This document shows, one piece after another, positions 36,401-49,512 of a stretch of 64,000 nucleotides of DNA; within the stretch, counting starts at the first letter, position 1; every line of letters begins with the position of its first letter. Location: contig JAGFBZ010002567.1 in assembly GCA_018398805.1 (NCBI GenBank), positions 1,180,501 through 1,244,500 of the forward strand, in the 5' to 3' direction. The position numbers were made by a program, and so were the translations under genes. The DNA comes from Hirundichthys speculiger (taxonomy: Eukaryota; Chordata; Actinopteri; Beloniformes; Exocoetidae). Below the pieces are notes generated by a model. That model worked only from the letters and a program-made list of their open reading frames with translations. It was not told where the DNA came from and ran no database searches.

Positions 36401-39400
36401 GTACACCCTATATTGAATAACGACATAACAGATTATGTTGTGGCATGAAAGCTGTGATAGTAAATGTACAGCATATCTGAACAGTTTTAAAAAGGGCTGT
36501 TGAAGCCTTTGAATTGAAATTTGTTTGTTCTCCTCCATGCTGCCAGTTATTTTTGGTATCACATGCCAAAATTTGCATACAGAAGCTTTTGGTTCACCAG
36601 TAAGATGAATGAATTCTTGTTCTTTTTATTTCCAAACATAAACAAAAACTCACTGAGCTGCATGCTTTTTAATTAAAATCCTGTTGTTTATGTCTTACAG
36701 TAAGGTACATCAGAACATATATGGCTAAATAAGTACTCCACCGCAATATATGATGTGGAAAGATTTGAATGGTGTTGGTAAGCGCTTGGAGATTAAGAGC
36801 TAAGGAGATGCTGTTCTAACTCCAGCTTTTCAAAGGGGCAGTGTACTTTTATATCAGTTATGAAGCTACTTGAAGCCCAGAAGATGCCTTCTCATTGATA
36901 TGCTTCCAGTTGTCTATTTAATCTGAGCACACCTTCACCTTCTCTCTGCTGGAGGCATTTCATTTACCCTCTTTTGAATTGTTAAGTGATAAGTTCATAA
37001 TTTTACACATATATTCCTTGATTCTGTCACTGCTGCTCTGCATTTGCCTGAGCAGTGAGTCAGCCAGTACTGGCAGTCTGAATGCTCCTCTTTTTTACAG
37101 CTTTCTGCTCGCTCCATCATCTGATTTGTCTGTCACACATTGACGGTCCTGGATTTCAGATTTGTGTCGCTCGGCCGCTTATTTACAGCTGGTTCCCCTT
37201 CCACTCTCGTTCGTACTTTCTTACAAAAAACCCTACATGTACTGTATGAAACATGTCTGGTGTCATGCAGTGCAGGCTGTGAGAGGCTCAATTGTCATTA
37301 GTCACTGCAGCATTGCAGAGCCAAAAACGCAGTTTGGCATACATCAGGGAAACAGAAGTATAAGAATTATAGAAATTATTGAACATAGTGGGGTTCTTTT
37401 TCTTTCTTAATCTCTCAGACAAATAAAATTAAGTGAACATTAATTTTCATCTCTTTTTCATCAAATTGCTAATGGGTCAAGATTGATTTAATAGTCATAA
37501 CATCTCAGCTGTGGTTATATTAAGTTGTTCATTTATTTATTGGGGGGGTGATGATATGTTTTCCATTCCAGTAGAATGATAATGGTTTACAACACCCCAC
37601 AGCTACATACATTGATTGTTTTCAACTTTGCCTTCAGTAATTATTATAAATAAATACAAATCAGTATAGCAGAGAAATGCAATGTGTTCTTTACAGCAAT
37701 GCCACTGGCCTCAGTGGGTACTGCTATATGACACCACGGTTGCATAACTGTCTCATTTGAGTTCATCTGAGGAGAATGGAGGGATTTCAGTTCCTCGCAA
37801 AGACCTTGAGGCAGCTTTGACATCATGTTCTTTTTAGATATCCATCTCATTTCAATTTTAACCATGTCAGCCCTTGCCTTCTCTCACTGCTGTCCACGCA
37901 GCAGCTGCTGGATGGGGTATTCAATCCTGTTCTCATCTGTGGGACAGAGGCAAGAAGATGGACAGATCAATAAGAGCACAACGTGGCAGCCAGATATATG
38001 GGAGGCAGGGGGGGGTAGCTGGAGGTGCTTCTGCGAGCTCCTTATAAATCAAAAGCAGAAATGTTACTGTTGCTAAGGGAGCTGGGGCTGCATGTGCACC
38101 GGCAGACAGTAATGGCTGATGTTTGTGTTAGTTAAATGTGGAGTTAAAGAAGGTAACTAACAACATGCATTTTGCTGGAGCCCAGGCAGTCATCCTTCAT
38201 ACTGACTTTTCTGGATGACTCAGTGTGGTTCCTAAAATCTATGTTTTTATTAATTTGATCTGCTTAAGAGTAAATTATTTGACTCTATTTGATTTGGGCT
38301 TGTAGCTCCACAAAATTGAACTGTTACATTAGACTCCCAGGAACGATGAAGAGCATTTTTAGCTGTTTTATCACACAGTATACATTTGTTGATACAAACG
38401 AAGGATCAAATTTTCCTGACATTGAAATTTGCTGATTGAAAACAAACAAAAAAAAAGAAGTGATAAAATATCTCAACACTCTCGCCATGTACGTCACTAT
38501 GTGACCTAAAGAAAACCTGATTTTTGCCAGCAGATGTTATCATGCCCAGGCCCTTTCCTGCAAGAACAAAGCAGCTCTGAGAGTAGCTCGTCAGATTCTC
38601 CCACCGCAGCTGAAAAACAAACAGTTGTAATGAAACAAAAAGATGTAGCGAATAGAGTTTCAGGGAAAACAGAGCAAAGGCCCTGGGGTTTTCATTAAGT
38701 TAAACTTGAGGCATGGTTTATGCGTCATTGCTTGCTCTCTGTCAGAAGGTGGAGGGAAAGGGATTTGTTAATATAAATTTGATTTCTTGGCTGCTGCTTT
38801 TGTTAGAAGCCTCAACTTTGACTGGTAACACCCTGTTAGATTTGATTTCTTCACGACATGTTTTGACTTATTCAAGAAATTCCTACTTATTGTGAGCAGA
38901 AGTCATACTCAAGTTCAGCTGTTTTTCTTGTTCAACCACTTCTCCTGGGGTTTGCAATACACGCCTAAGACACAGAGCATCCCAAATGTGAAGGGAATTG
39001 CCTCTTATTAGGAGAAGGCATGGTGACGACATTGTTCATTTCATGAGGGAATTGCCTTTGGTGACGGTGGTGATTAGTATTGCCATGATGACGACAGCAA
39101 TGTATGATGGGGCCCAGAAAAGATTAGAAAGGCTTAGGCTGGAAGAGGGAGTCCCCTCACATACACAGGTGTGCACAAACTGCTATGCACTTGGTTTGAA
39201 AATACAGGCTTATGTCGTCTTCGAAATCTTGCTAAAGCTTGTGAGGAAACCTGTGAAGATAAAGGAGGGTAAACTGCTTATGACTTAGTGTTTTATTTTG
39301 GTAAAAGACAATGCAATATTATTAAACTTACACAAAATCCTGGACAGTGAGAGTTTTCTTGTAGTAGTTCCTGCTTTTCTCTTTTGTTTAATTTTGATTG

Positions 39401-42084
39401 TTGCATTGCATCAGACTTCCCCTCAAACTTTATATACCCAGCCTCTTTTTATAACCAATGTTTAGTCTGTATATTTTGCCTTCCTTTCCCAGCACAAGCA
39501 TATTATGCATTCATTTGTTCGCAGCTTCCATAGTGGAAACACCCAGTTGCAAAACCCTGACTTCCCATCCATCCGATAAGATGAGCTTTCACATGGCAGG
39601 GTGCAGAAAAATGCTCTCAGCAAGACCTGAATGAATGGGTAGTAAATTTATGACAGCACGGAACGCCTGCACTTATTATCCACTTAATTTAGAACAAGTA
39701 CCATGCATTTTAACCCCACCCCCACCCCCTTGCTGGTTTTGTCTTTTCCCATAGCTCAAGGTCAGCTTTCACCTCCTCCAAAATGTGCTGCTATTTAGTT
39801 GAGATTATGGGAGTTGCTGGGTCAGTCTTTTGTATTGAAATAAGATCAATTTAGCGGGCCTCTGGTGTTTACTTAAGCAATACTACTACTATTGGAACTG
39901 AGAGGACAAATTACTGGTCTGCTGAGGATCTACACAAAGGAAAAGCTCTTGTACTGTAAAACCATTTTGGGCATCTAGTCATTTTTCATAAAGTGGAATA
40001 ATACATTTAAAAATTAATAATTTATCCTTTTTTTTGTTTTCTTATGTATTCTATTTCATTTTACTAAACACCACCTAACATTCTTGTTTTTTTTTGTTTT
40101 TTTTTCAGTTTTTCTTTAAGCATTAATCTCAGTGCTGATCTGGCTAACCTTGTGGTTGAATGTTACAAAAATATCATAGTAGAGTTATTTTGGTATAGTT
40201 CCCATGTTGGTAGACTTCACTGACAATGTCTGGACCTGTGTAGTGTATGAAGAGCTCATTTACTGTCATGCAAACTGCAAGTTAAACCTTATTCTGCTGC
40301 AAGTGGGCTCCCACGCTGCTCAGTGGGTTACACAGGGATACATACTGCGATACTAAATTTAAACCCTGACATCCTTGTCCTCAGACCAGGTCATTCAGCC
40401 CTTCATGATTCATTATGATCATGCCTTCAGTGGGTCTTTTATTTCTTTTTGTCTTCTTTCCCCCATGAACTAGGTAAAGTCTGCCAATTTGTTTGCTTAT
40501 TTTATTTGTCTTTGCTAATTTGAATAGCTTATTTACATATGAGTGGCTCACTAATCAGCAGTATCCAGACACTGTTGTCCAGTGAACTACGTGGAGGCAA
40601 ATTTACTGGTAAAATGAGAGCATGTGACAGTCAAAGTCTTAAAAGGACAGGCAACTTTATATAACTTATTTGTTGATTAGCCTTATTTATTTAAATACCC
40701 TTGTTGGATAACAATACAGCGGTCATCTCATCAAAACAAAAATGCAGAACTCAAAGCAAAATACCTGGTTGAGACGAGTTAATTTTGAATTTGAGTGGCA
40801 CTCTTTATCTTACACTTTAAATTGTGGTGTGCAGTTCATTAACCTTTTATGTGTGGTTAAGTTTCCTACACTCTCAACCCTTTCCTCATACCTCTCTGTG
40901 TGGAGCTTACATTTGTTTGCATGAATAGGGAGGTGTACTTAATAAATAGCATATGAGGCCACAGTATAATTAAGACGCGTACTATGACGCTGGTGTTCCC
41001 TGGAGGGTTATCAGCATCCTAATCTGGATTACCTGTTGAGGGCATCCTTGTTGCGTGGTGGCAGGGCATCCCTTTCACATGTAAATATGTGGCCATATGG
41101 TGGTTTCACACACTCAACGGTGCAGTGATGTCATCAGGGTTTTAATGAAGGATTACTCTGACATCACTGGGACTGCTGCCAATTTAAACCTCTTAACATC
41201 ACCATTTGCTTGATGTGCACTTGAGCTGGAGCTGCGTGTGCATGTGTGGTGTGTGAAAGCCTACCGAGCAAACTGCTAAGGCCATGGGAGACTGCTATTC
41301 ATCCATCCATTTATCTCCCTATTAATGTGTCCATTAAAAAAAAATACACACACAGTCTTGGTTTGGCCAAAATAATATCTGTGATGTCCATAACTGAGTG
41401 CTTACTGCGTGGTGTTGAATTATCAGCAGATCAGAACCTCTATCATGATATTATCACTCAATATGTACTCTCAGTACACACTGGCACTCTGCTGAAAAGT
41501 GCACACAGATAAACAATGACAGCAAATTTCATGTGGGATTTGTTCCTCTGACCCATGCCAAACAAAGCACAGAGAACGCTCTCAAAAAAACTGAACACCG
41601 CTCACTAAAACTTTTACAAGATTTTGTGAGCATCTAATGCTGACACGAACATTAAAGAAACACTATTTAAGATTTCAACCTTTTGCTTTTATTGTAAATG
41701 AATGCCTTTCCTCTTGTGTTGATCAAAACAAAATATTTGCTCTAATTTCTTGAAAACTGTGATATTATAAAATGACTTTAGTCTTTGAAATAAGATGCCC
41801 ACAAATGCTAAGGTTAGAAGTTTTTTTTTTCTGGATTACAAAATGACCAAATGACTTGACCTGAATCTTAAACAGCTGTTTTTGTATGTATTTCAACCAG
41901 CCCATGTGAATTTATGAGTTGAATGTGTGATGGCAGGTTATTAAAACCCCTGCTTGCATATTAACAACTGCATGCCAACCAGCACAGCCCCATTTATTTC
42001 CAATGGTCCTTGATATATTTTGGACCCAGGTATGCAAATCTTCAGATCTGTATGGAATCCACGTTTCTCTTCAGAATCTAAGTT

Positions 42085-42700
42085 CTGCGTAGGTCGTGTT
42101 CATACCGCACCCATTTAGGTCGACCCAAAGGAGCTTTGGCCATGAGGGCGGTTCACTCGGGTCAGTGTAAGCACATCTGCACTCTGGTGTGCACTAAAAC
42201 GACCACACCAGCTGTGGTCGAACTCTGGTGCGGTTTGTTAGTAGTGTGAAAGTTAGGTGGGTCGAACCGACCCAATTAGAGGATGTACAACACGTGTTTG
42301 AGCTAAAGAGGCTTTTGAAATCCGTTGGACAACCCGCTGTCTGCTGTGATGGAGCTCTACACATGGCAAAAGAAAGTAACGCGAGCAGCCGCAGACAAAC
42401 GACTTCCAGCCGCTTCGTTTACAGGCTGTTTAGCTCGTCTAGAGTGCTACAAACAAATAATATCGAGAAAATTGTCCAACTCTGGGTCAACAACACGTAG
42501 ATATTATGTCACTATACTTTTCAGCTATTCGCTTCAAGCCAGTTGTTATGGAAACATGACGCCTTGCCAAGACTGCAATTGACCAATGACAGCATGGACC
42601 GTTGTCACATGACATGTGGTGGCATTTTGGGCTCGAGTGAAAATAATATTGTGAACACGAACCGAACTGAGAAATGATGCAGTGTAATTTAGTGCAGGAG
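42085..42700. mobile_element. MITE-like DNA element (GTTCGGTTCGTGTTCAC type)
   Basis: The left part reads GTAGGTCGTGTTCATACCGC with subterminal CACTAAAACGACCACACC and GAACTCTGGTGCGGTTTGTT. The right part contains TGAAAATAATATTGTGAACA followed by CGAACCGAACTGAG, roughly the inverted counterpart of GTTCGGTTCGTGTTCAC. This motif vocabulary is typical of abundant fish non-autonomous DNA elements. I could not define exact ends or a target duplication. Open frames within (42228-42500 and others) carry no domain. Confidence 0.55.
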
Positions 42701-43968
42701 GCAGCACCAGGGTGCACACCAACGTGAATGAAAACAACTTAAAACACTTCGCTGATGTTACACTATAGTAGAACACTATGAGTTTTGTCAGTGACTGATC
42801 AGAAACATCAAAGGAAATCACTTTTCAACTTTTAACATTTCTGATGTTTTGTAAATTAATGGACTGATACCAAAAACACTCTCAAGGTAGTTTCCCATGT
42901 TTCATTTGAGATTATTTCTCAGAGGTCTGCACTAAGAAGACACACATGCACATTATAAGAGGTTTCTCTTTTTCACTTTCCCTTCATTGGTGTCGGTACT
43001 TTTTTTTGTTTTAATTCCCCTTTGTGCTGCAGTGAGTCTGAGACAAACACCTTAAATCCTCTCTATAGCCAGTGAGTCAGCTTGATGTATAAATAGAGTT
43101 GTCCACGACTGCTGTGAAGAATTAAGTGGCTGCTGTTAATAACTGATTTCTTGGTCTGAACCACAGTCACATGCTTCACTGAAGTGTTTCAGTTGATCAC
43201 TTTGATCAGGGTTTCAGTATAATCAAGGCTGATTTTGAGAGCAAAGGAACTTAAATATCTATTTCTATCTTTAATATCCTTGACCCTGTCATTCTTAATC
43301 TCTCATAACACAATCTGCTGTTGTGCCCTTGGCAACTGAGGGATGATTGGTTGCGAGGAGCTACCTGTCCCTTTTGAAATCTGCCAGGTCACCATAGCAA
43401 CCACATTATAAACATGAATTTAGGAACAGACTGTGAAGGCAGGCTGGGAGCGTGAGTGTAGCTGAGGCAAAGGAATTGCTCATTGATACATGCAACAGCA
43501 GCCCTTCTTGAAGCCACAACACCGGCTGAGAGCAGTAGCCTTTTACGCTCATACAGCGATGCATTAATCTCAATTACCTCTCTATTATCGCTTCATAATC
43601 ACATTGCTTTTGCTGATTTACATACTTGAAAATAAACATCCAATCATGGCAGTAGTGTAGGTTTCATACAGATGTCAATGCCTTGAGCTTCAGTAGAGGC
43701 TTCTGAGTGATTTGCCATGATGTATTGACACATTATTTCCCTTTTCCCTCTTATAGAATTCAATAAATTCGCATGTAGGTGCTTTTCTGATTAACAAATC
43801 AGCTGCAAGAACGTGACAGATGGGTAGAAAGCAAATCTGCTTCCTGACTGTCACTCTGTGCTGGTCTCTGGAACAAACTGTGCAACAGAGCGCCAACTAT
43901 ACAAGCCCACTGCTCAACCTTGTTTTCTTAAATGACATCAGTCCTTCTGCATACTTGCTCCAGAAATG

Positions 43969-44334
43969 TTGTAGACCAGCCATTCCTAAACTTCAGAAGA
44001 CCAAGGCCCAATTTGAAAAATCTTTGCAGCCCATGCAAACCTTTAAACATCACTTTGATCAACATACAAGACTAAAAGCTACATTCCAATAATAATGTAA
44101 GGAGTCATGTTAAGTTAAGATTACAGTAGAATAACACTCAGTTTGTTTTATTATTTCTAAATATTTTTTAAATAGTGTAATAAATATTTTACAGTAATTA
44201 AAAAACATATTTAAAAAAATAGAGTATTTAAAACATATTTGTTTATTTTTAATGACCTCGCACGGCCCACCTACAGTACCTCGACAGCCCACCAGGGGGT
44301 CGCAACCCACACTTTGGGAATCACTGGTGTAGAC
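43969..44334 (-). mobile_element. hAT-type MITE, copy A
   Basis: Read on the minus strand, the element at 43977-44326 begins CAGTGATTCCCAAAGTGTGG and ends AAGTTTAGGAATGGCTG, giving imperfect inverted termini CAGTGATTCCCAAAGT / CAGCCATTCCTAAACT. The flanking 8-mers TTGTAGAC (43969-43976) and GTGTAGAC (44327-44334) match at 7 of 8. It is about 350 bp and has no coding capacity. It is the same family as the copy at 58644-59025, in the opposite orientation. Confidence 0.85.
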
Positions 44335-47163
44335 AATAAAATACACTATAATGCGTTGGTTGCAAATTATTGGATTTCTGTTGAAATTTGCATATGAGAT
44401 CCAAGGACTGAAGTTTTATATCCATAAAGTACAACAGTCTTGGGCATACCTAGACATTTTTTGTTGAATGAATGGTATTAAGAAGTTGTAACATGGGCAT
44501 TCTTACCACTGTGCTGTCTCAGCCTCTTTTTTATGAGCACTGGAGAACTGAGGAGAGCAACTGCTGTAGTTTTGTAATCTAAAGGTATAACAGTTTTTCT
44601 TGATGTAAGATTTCAGCTGCTCATAGTGAGCCAAATGTTTACAGGAGGTGACAGGTGTAGTCTGCTGGCTCCTCAGATTAGAAGCCAGACTCGTCTATGT
44701 TCACTGAAAAAGATGTCTGTATGGCAGCGTGTTGCCTAAGAACCTTTACAGTTGTTTTCCTTCAGCATTCATGATGTCCTCAGAGATGTATCCAATACCA
44801 TCTCAGAACATCCTTCTGTTCTTGAAGTCAGACAACACAGTATCTGTGGTTGAATTTTGAATTTCTATTTGTAAGACCATGAAATAGTAAATAGTCAGGA
44901 AATGTTAGTAAATAGGTCAGGCCAGAGAAAACTGCTGAATTTGTGATTTTTTTATTTTATTTTATTTTATTTTTTTTAGTATAGGTCTTTCATACATGGT
45001 ACATTTTTAATGATAACATAGAAGGTTTACAAGGGATGAAAACCCCAAATTCTATGCATTTATCTTGAATCAATGCATGTATTGCCAACACTGTTTTAGA
45101 GCTGTGAGCTTCTCTCTATGATATGAAAGACTGAGCTTCTCTTGGATGTTTCTTTTATGCCCAGTCATATCACTGACCACTTGTCAGTTAAGCTTATCAG
45201 TGCTGAGTGCTTATCGGTGCCTTTCTGGCAACACACAAGTTCTAGTTCTTTTAAATGCTTTGTTGGCATCAATTTTAAAATGAACTCAGTTTGCTTAAAA
45301 TTAACTAGAATCTGTTTTTCTTGTACAGCTTTTGTTTGGAAACTGCAAGAATGAATATGACATGGTTTCATTATCTAAATTTATTGATAAAAGTGCCTGA
45401 ATCTCTACGTGGCACTTCATTGTAAAATAAGAAGACATAATCTCAATCACACGTAGCAATTGAAAAATTGATGCACCTTGTACAAACACGCTTCTGCATT
45501 CAGATACAGCGGTTCTGCTTTTACGATTCTGGGCCTCAGGGACTCTGAGTGACGACAGTCGCCTGGCACTCTGTCACAGCACGTCGCTGCCACTGATGGT
45601 GTGCAGCCAACCCAGCAGCTTGACAAACATGGGCCTGCGTTATAGGCAGTCTTTTCTTTGACTGCCTCCAGGAGAAACAGAAGCCCGTGTAGTGATTAAA
45701 GAATGATCTGTGTGTATTCTACATGTTGTAGTGTATGCATTTGTGCGTGCATGGTATGCTGACGTGTTCAGATGTTCAACGGAAGGGAGAGGCCTGTTGT
45801 TCTCTCTCAGTGCATCTGCGACTTTGACAGCCTTCCTGTCCACCCAGGAGCTGTTGTCACATGCTGTCTGCTTCTGTCAGGGCTGAGCAGAAGCCATAAC
45901 TCTGAAGAGATTTGCCACCCGCTGTGTTTGTGCTGCTGATGGTAGTGCAGTCACCCACCTGCACCTGGGTTGTCTTTGCAGAGTAGACTGCCCCTTCCTG
46001 GATATAAAGAGCATAACACTCCAGTGTTCAACAGTAGTAAACTTGCATGTCAACTTATGGCAAGGACTTCATTGGAAAGGTGTTTTTCTACTCGCCTGAT
46101 AAAAAAAAAACAACTTTAAGTTCAAAGTTTCCACTTAAGTTTCTCCAAATCTGCTGTATATGCCATTAAAAACAATGTAAATAATTCATTTATGTGATTA
46201 ATGTCAACACCTTTGGGTTTGCAGTGCTGGGTATGTTTTGGACTCTGCTGCCCCCCAGTGTTTAAAATAATCTATTACCCAGTTTAAGGCTGGTTTGGGG
46301 CTTGCAGCATGTTTAATGAAATTTCATAAAATAATATAAAAGGCTCTTTAAAGGCATGAAGCAATTCTGCTGTGCTGAGGGTTTATCAGTTATTAAAATA
46401 AATTGTTAAAGCCCGAATTTGCTTGTTTGTTTGTTTGTCTGTTTTTCTGCATCTCACTGCTGATTTTTTTGTGCTAATGAGCAGTTTGAAATACTTTTTT
46501 CTAATATAAACACTTTTAATTTTTTTTTTTTTTTCTTCTTCCCTACTATTTTTTGTATAACCTGCACATGTTCAGATCAAAGGTTTGAGGTTTGGAGAAA
46601 ATTTATATGACAGCTTTAGATAAAAAGCTTGGGTAGTGTTTAAAACAGTTAGATTAAGACCAAAGTTAAGAAAGCTTTGTGTGTAACTTTTTTGATAGCC
46701 TGTTTCTTTTTCAGCCTTTTTCATTGTATTCACCATAGCACTGTTTGACATTCCCTCTCCCTGCACTGCAACATCTCAGGCAAAGGGTAGACCTCACAAG
46801 ATGATTTCATCTTGAGAAATCTTGGCTTTGCATGGAACTTGATGAAATTTGGGGAATGCACAGTGTCACACCATCACGTCTGGTGTGAGCAATATTAATA
46901 CTGACCTTAAATTCTGATGTAGATTTGGCTGAAGTTGCCACTGTATGCTGCTTTCTTAGGTTTATATTTTTTCCTGTAACACACTACTGCCCATCATCAG
47001 AAAGCATGACATGAAGTAGACTTTCATCGTATATGCAGCAGGATTGTGAAATTCTGCAGCAAATCAACAGTGCTGGTTCATGTCCGCATGTGACTCTTTT
47101 GGCTGTCAATAGTGACTCTGTAGTTGTGTTAGAGTAAAGCTAAATTAGTTTGCTCTACCTCTG

Positions 47164-47367
47164 CACTTTGCTCCTCCCTCGCTGGCATATCTCGGTCTCT
47201 CTCTCTGTCTCTCTCTTCATATTTTTCTTTTTCTTTCATAAGTCACACCCATCTGGAGCCCTCTCCTCTCTTTTCCTCCTCTCCTCTCACACACCTCTCT
47301 CCTTTACACTGAGGTAGCCTCTCCTCAGCCTTTTCTCTCCACCTATTAGCCACCTTTGTCATCAACA
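47164..47367 (+). promoter_or_regulatory. pde4d: Pyrimidine-rich region before the candidate first exon
   Basis: About 200 bp of CT-rich sequence (TCTCTCTCTGTCTCTCTC at about 47195, CCTCTCCTCTCTTTTCCTCC at about 47260) leads to the ATG at 47368. Such tracts can mark TATA-less promoters. The 3' part (TTTTCTCTCCACCTATTAG, ending 47349) also looks like a splice acceptor, so the exon could instead be internal. A TAG in the MSLPV frame at 47347-47349 closes the frame upstream. Confidence 0.3.
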
Positions 47368-47495
47368 ATGAGTTTGCCAGTGAACTCGGATTATCTATCT
47401 TTGGAGAAGATAGCCCGCTACCGCCACGCCTGCTCCAATGGCTCACCGTATGCTACTAACAAGCCCATCGACATCAAACCTCGTGCCAGGAGAGG
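47368..47495 (+). CDS. pde4d: Candidate novel pde4d alternative first exon
   Basis: The frame starts MSLPVNSDYLSLEKIARYRH, contains a C-S-N-G-S-P-Y segment and ends KPRARR plus two bases (GG) before a GT donor (AGAGGGTATG; GT at 47496). It is 42 codons plus 2 nt, exactly the phase used by the PDE4D3 and PDE4D9 exons, so joining to the 60579 exon would read RARR-G-FDVDNG without a frame break. The ATG has A at -3. Composition is protein-like and GC-richer than the flanks, with codons such as GAC, ATC, CGC and GCC. It lies between the PDE4D3 and PDE4D9 exons on the same strand. I do not recognise this N-terminus among the mammalian isoforms D1-D9 or D11 that I know. A basic C-terminal stretch and serine-rich start are visible, but I assign no targeting function. 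Alternatives are a chance ORF or an exon of an unrelated transcript. Confidence 0.65.
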
Positions 47496-48900
47496 GTATG
47501 GCTCATCTCTGAAATTATTTTTAGGAAGATGTGTCAGTGAATGGACTTTAACCTGATGTCTCTTTTATATCATGTGCATCCTTAATATAGCGTGCTCTTT
47601 GTTGATAGTTGATATCCAACACTAGCTTCCATCTGACAAATTGAGATGATGTTAATTAGTAAATAATACCAAGAAAACTTGGCTACTTTGAATATTAATC
47701 AAGTTTAAAAGAAGTCTCCCTTATTGTTTTGTGTGTGTATGCTCTGACTATATAATGTACATGTGTTTGGATTCATGTATTTGTGTGACTTGGATTAATG
47801 TACACAAAGTGTGTGTGTTCTTTCTTATCAGAGCATTAGCTGATAAATAGTTCCACCCGGACTGCACAGAACTGGGGCTGCGCTCAAAGCTGAGTGTTGT
47901 GTAAACGGTCGTTGCTTGGTGGCTGGTCTTGTCATCAGAGCATTGTGGTTCTGCTGTTTGCTCTGAAAAACCTGTAGTGTTGGTCTGAAGTGTGTGTAAT
48001 TGTAGTTATGTGCATGTTCGTTGAGAAAAAGCCATTCCCTCGTCCTTTCACAAAACACAGCTAAGAGCAAGATAAATGCCGGATAAATAGGTACCATCAA
48101 GTCATCAACTAAAACATCGAGGAATACAGGTCGTCAGGTGTGTACACTAATGAGCAGAGGGCAACATTGTTGTCAGAGCACTCTCTGTCCATTAAGGCTC
48201 AAACTGAAATTTAAAAACCTTGTTAGGTCCATTTTTGTTTAGCATTTTTCTGAGTAACACATATTCCACAGCCCTGCTAAGTGCTGCTGTCTTATGTGAT
48301 GTTCCCTCTCGTGTTCTTTTTGTTTGCGTGTCTGAGAGAGTGTGCACATAACCATGGATTTCAGCTGTGTGTTTTTGTGCCTCTATAGGGTTTAGATGCA
48401 GCTGTAATAACTGGTGGCAGTTGTATGCATATAGATATGAAGAGACTTGTCAATACTGTTCCCCAGCCATCTGTGCTCCCTGCTCCTTAGTTAAGTGCTG
48501 TTTATACCAGAATTTAATGGATGCATTTGTCTGCATTGATACAGAACCTCATTTGTGGAAGAGAATCTTTAGGGGGGAAAAGTAAAGAGAGAAATCAATA
48601 GTTTTATCAATTATTGTGTTCACTTAACCCATGTCCTAGTTTTATGACAAGAATTGATTTCAACACTAGGTGGCAGTGGTGTTTCTCTAGTTTGCAGAGA
48701 ATAATGGGATTTCTGATTTGTTTGACTCAATATATCAGATGGGGATAATTATATATGATAATTATTAAACACTACTAACATAAAATAATTGGTTTGCAAT
48801 TCAACTTTTTACCTTAAAAATCAGCACAGCCTCTGCTTACTAGGATCTTAAAGTGAAGACAGTAAAGAACGGCGATAGCTTTTTAGTTGTATAGTAATAC

Positions 48901-49512
48901 CACGTGTCAATCACAAGGCCCGCGGGCCAAATGTCGCCCGCCATGTCATTTTATGTGGCCCTCGAGAGCTTGTGCACTATTGGCTTACATTTTAAACAGA
49001 TATTTTAAGGCTTAAAATAAGCTTACCCCGCTTTAAAGTGCATCTTGACAATAAACTACATCTCCCATAATGCATTTCGTCATTACCCACAACGATAACA
49101 GTATATCGCCATGACCAAGAACTTAAGACGATTTTCAGAACTGATGGACTTGAGAAAAACCTTGAGAAAAACCTCTACAAACTAACCCCAACATGTCAAC
49201 GAAAAGAAAAATTGATGCACAAGTTTAATCAACAGCGGGAAACGAATACAAATTTGTATCTCAAGGTGAAAAAACTGTATGTCTTTTCTGTTATGAGGCG
49301 GTGTCAGTCGTAAAAGAGTATACTCTATGTCGGCATTTTGATATAAAACACGGAAATAAATACAGAATCCGTTATTTAATAATATAATAAGGTGTAGTTT
49401 CATATATTTTGATTTACATTGCATTTTGTTAAACTCATGCTGTCAATCTGGCCCTTCGAGGGCCACCATGATGCTGGTGTGGCCCTCAGTGAAAAGGAGT
49501 CTGACACCCCTG
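48901..49512 (+). mobile_element. hAT (Charlie-like) DNA transposon relic
   Basis: The left end reads CACGTGTCAATCACAAGGCC, then CGCGGGCCAAATGTCGCCCG. The right end reads GGCCCTCAGTGAAAAGGAGT, then CTGACACCCCTG. These follow the classic CAGGGGTGTCAAACTC...GCGGGCCAAAT terminal vocabulary of hAT-Charlie elements in vertebrates. The flanks (AGTAATAC before, TAATATAC after) are too diverged to prove the 8-bp duplication. The interior retains a transposase fragment (49193-49363). Confidence 0.75.
49193..49363 (+). pseudogene. hAT transposase zinc-finger fragment
   Basis: One frame reads MSTKRKIDAQV, a TAA stop (49226-49228), then continues in the same frame through STAGNEYKFVSQGEKTVCLF to a C-x2-C pair (CLFC) and an H-x4-H pair (RHFDIKH), ending near HGNKY. 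This is the N-terminal BED-like zinc finger typical of hAT-Charlie/GTF2IRD2-type transposases, which start M-x-x-KRK and carry a -FV-x6-CL-x-C-x16-18-RH-x4-H layout. The premature stop and absence of the catalytic and dimerisation regions make it a pseudogene fragment. Confidence 0.75.

Larger units (their letters stand above)
31872..47100 (+). other. pde4d: pde4d intron after the PDE4D3 exon
   Basis: The stretch starts at the PDE4D3 donor. It contains a TG repeat (33411-33441), MITE-type elements at about 42085-42700 and 43977-44326, and otherwise AT-rich unique-looking sequence. No further first exon ending in phase 2 was recognised, including the PDE4D8 type. Confidence 0.6.

Noticed and set aside
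42228..42582. Overlapping ORFs of 85-90 codons
   Set aside because: They lie inside a MITE-like element and have no transposase motifs.
44740..44765. TTTACAGTTGTT, recalling the start of miR-582-5p, which lies in a mammalian PDE4D intron
   Set aside because: Only the seed-length start matches, the following bases differ, and I see no precursor hairpin.
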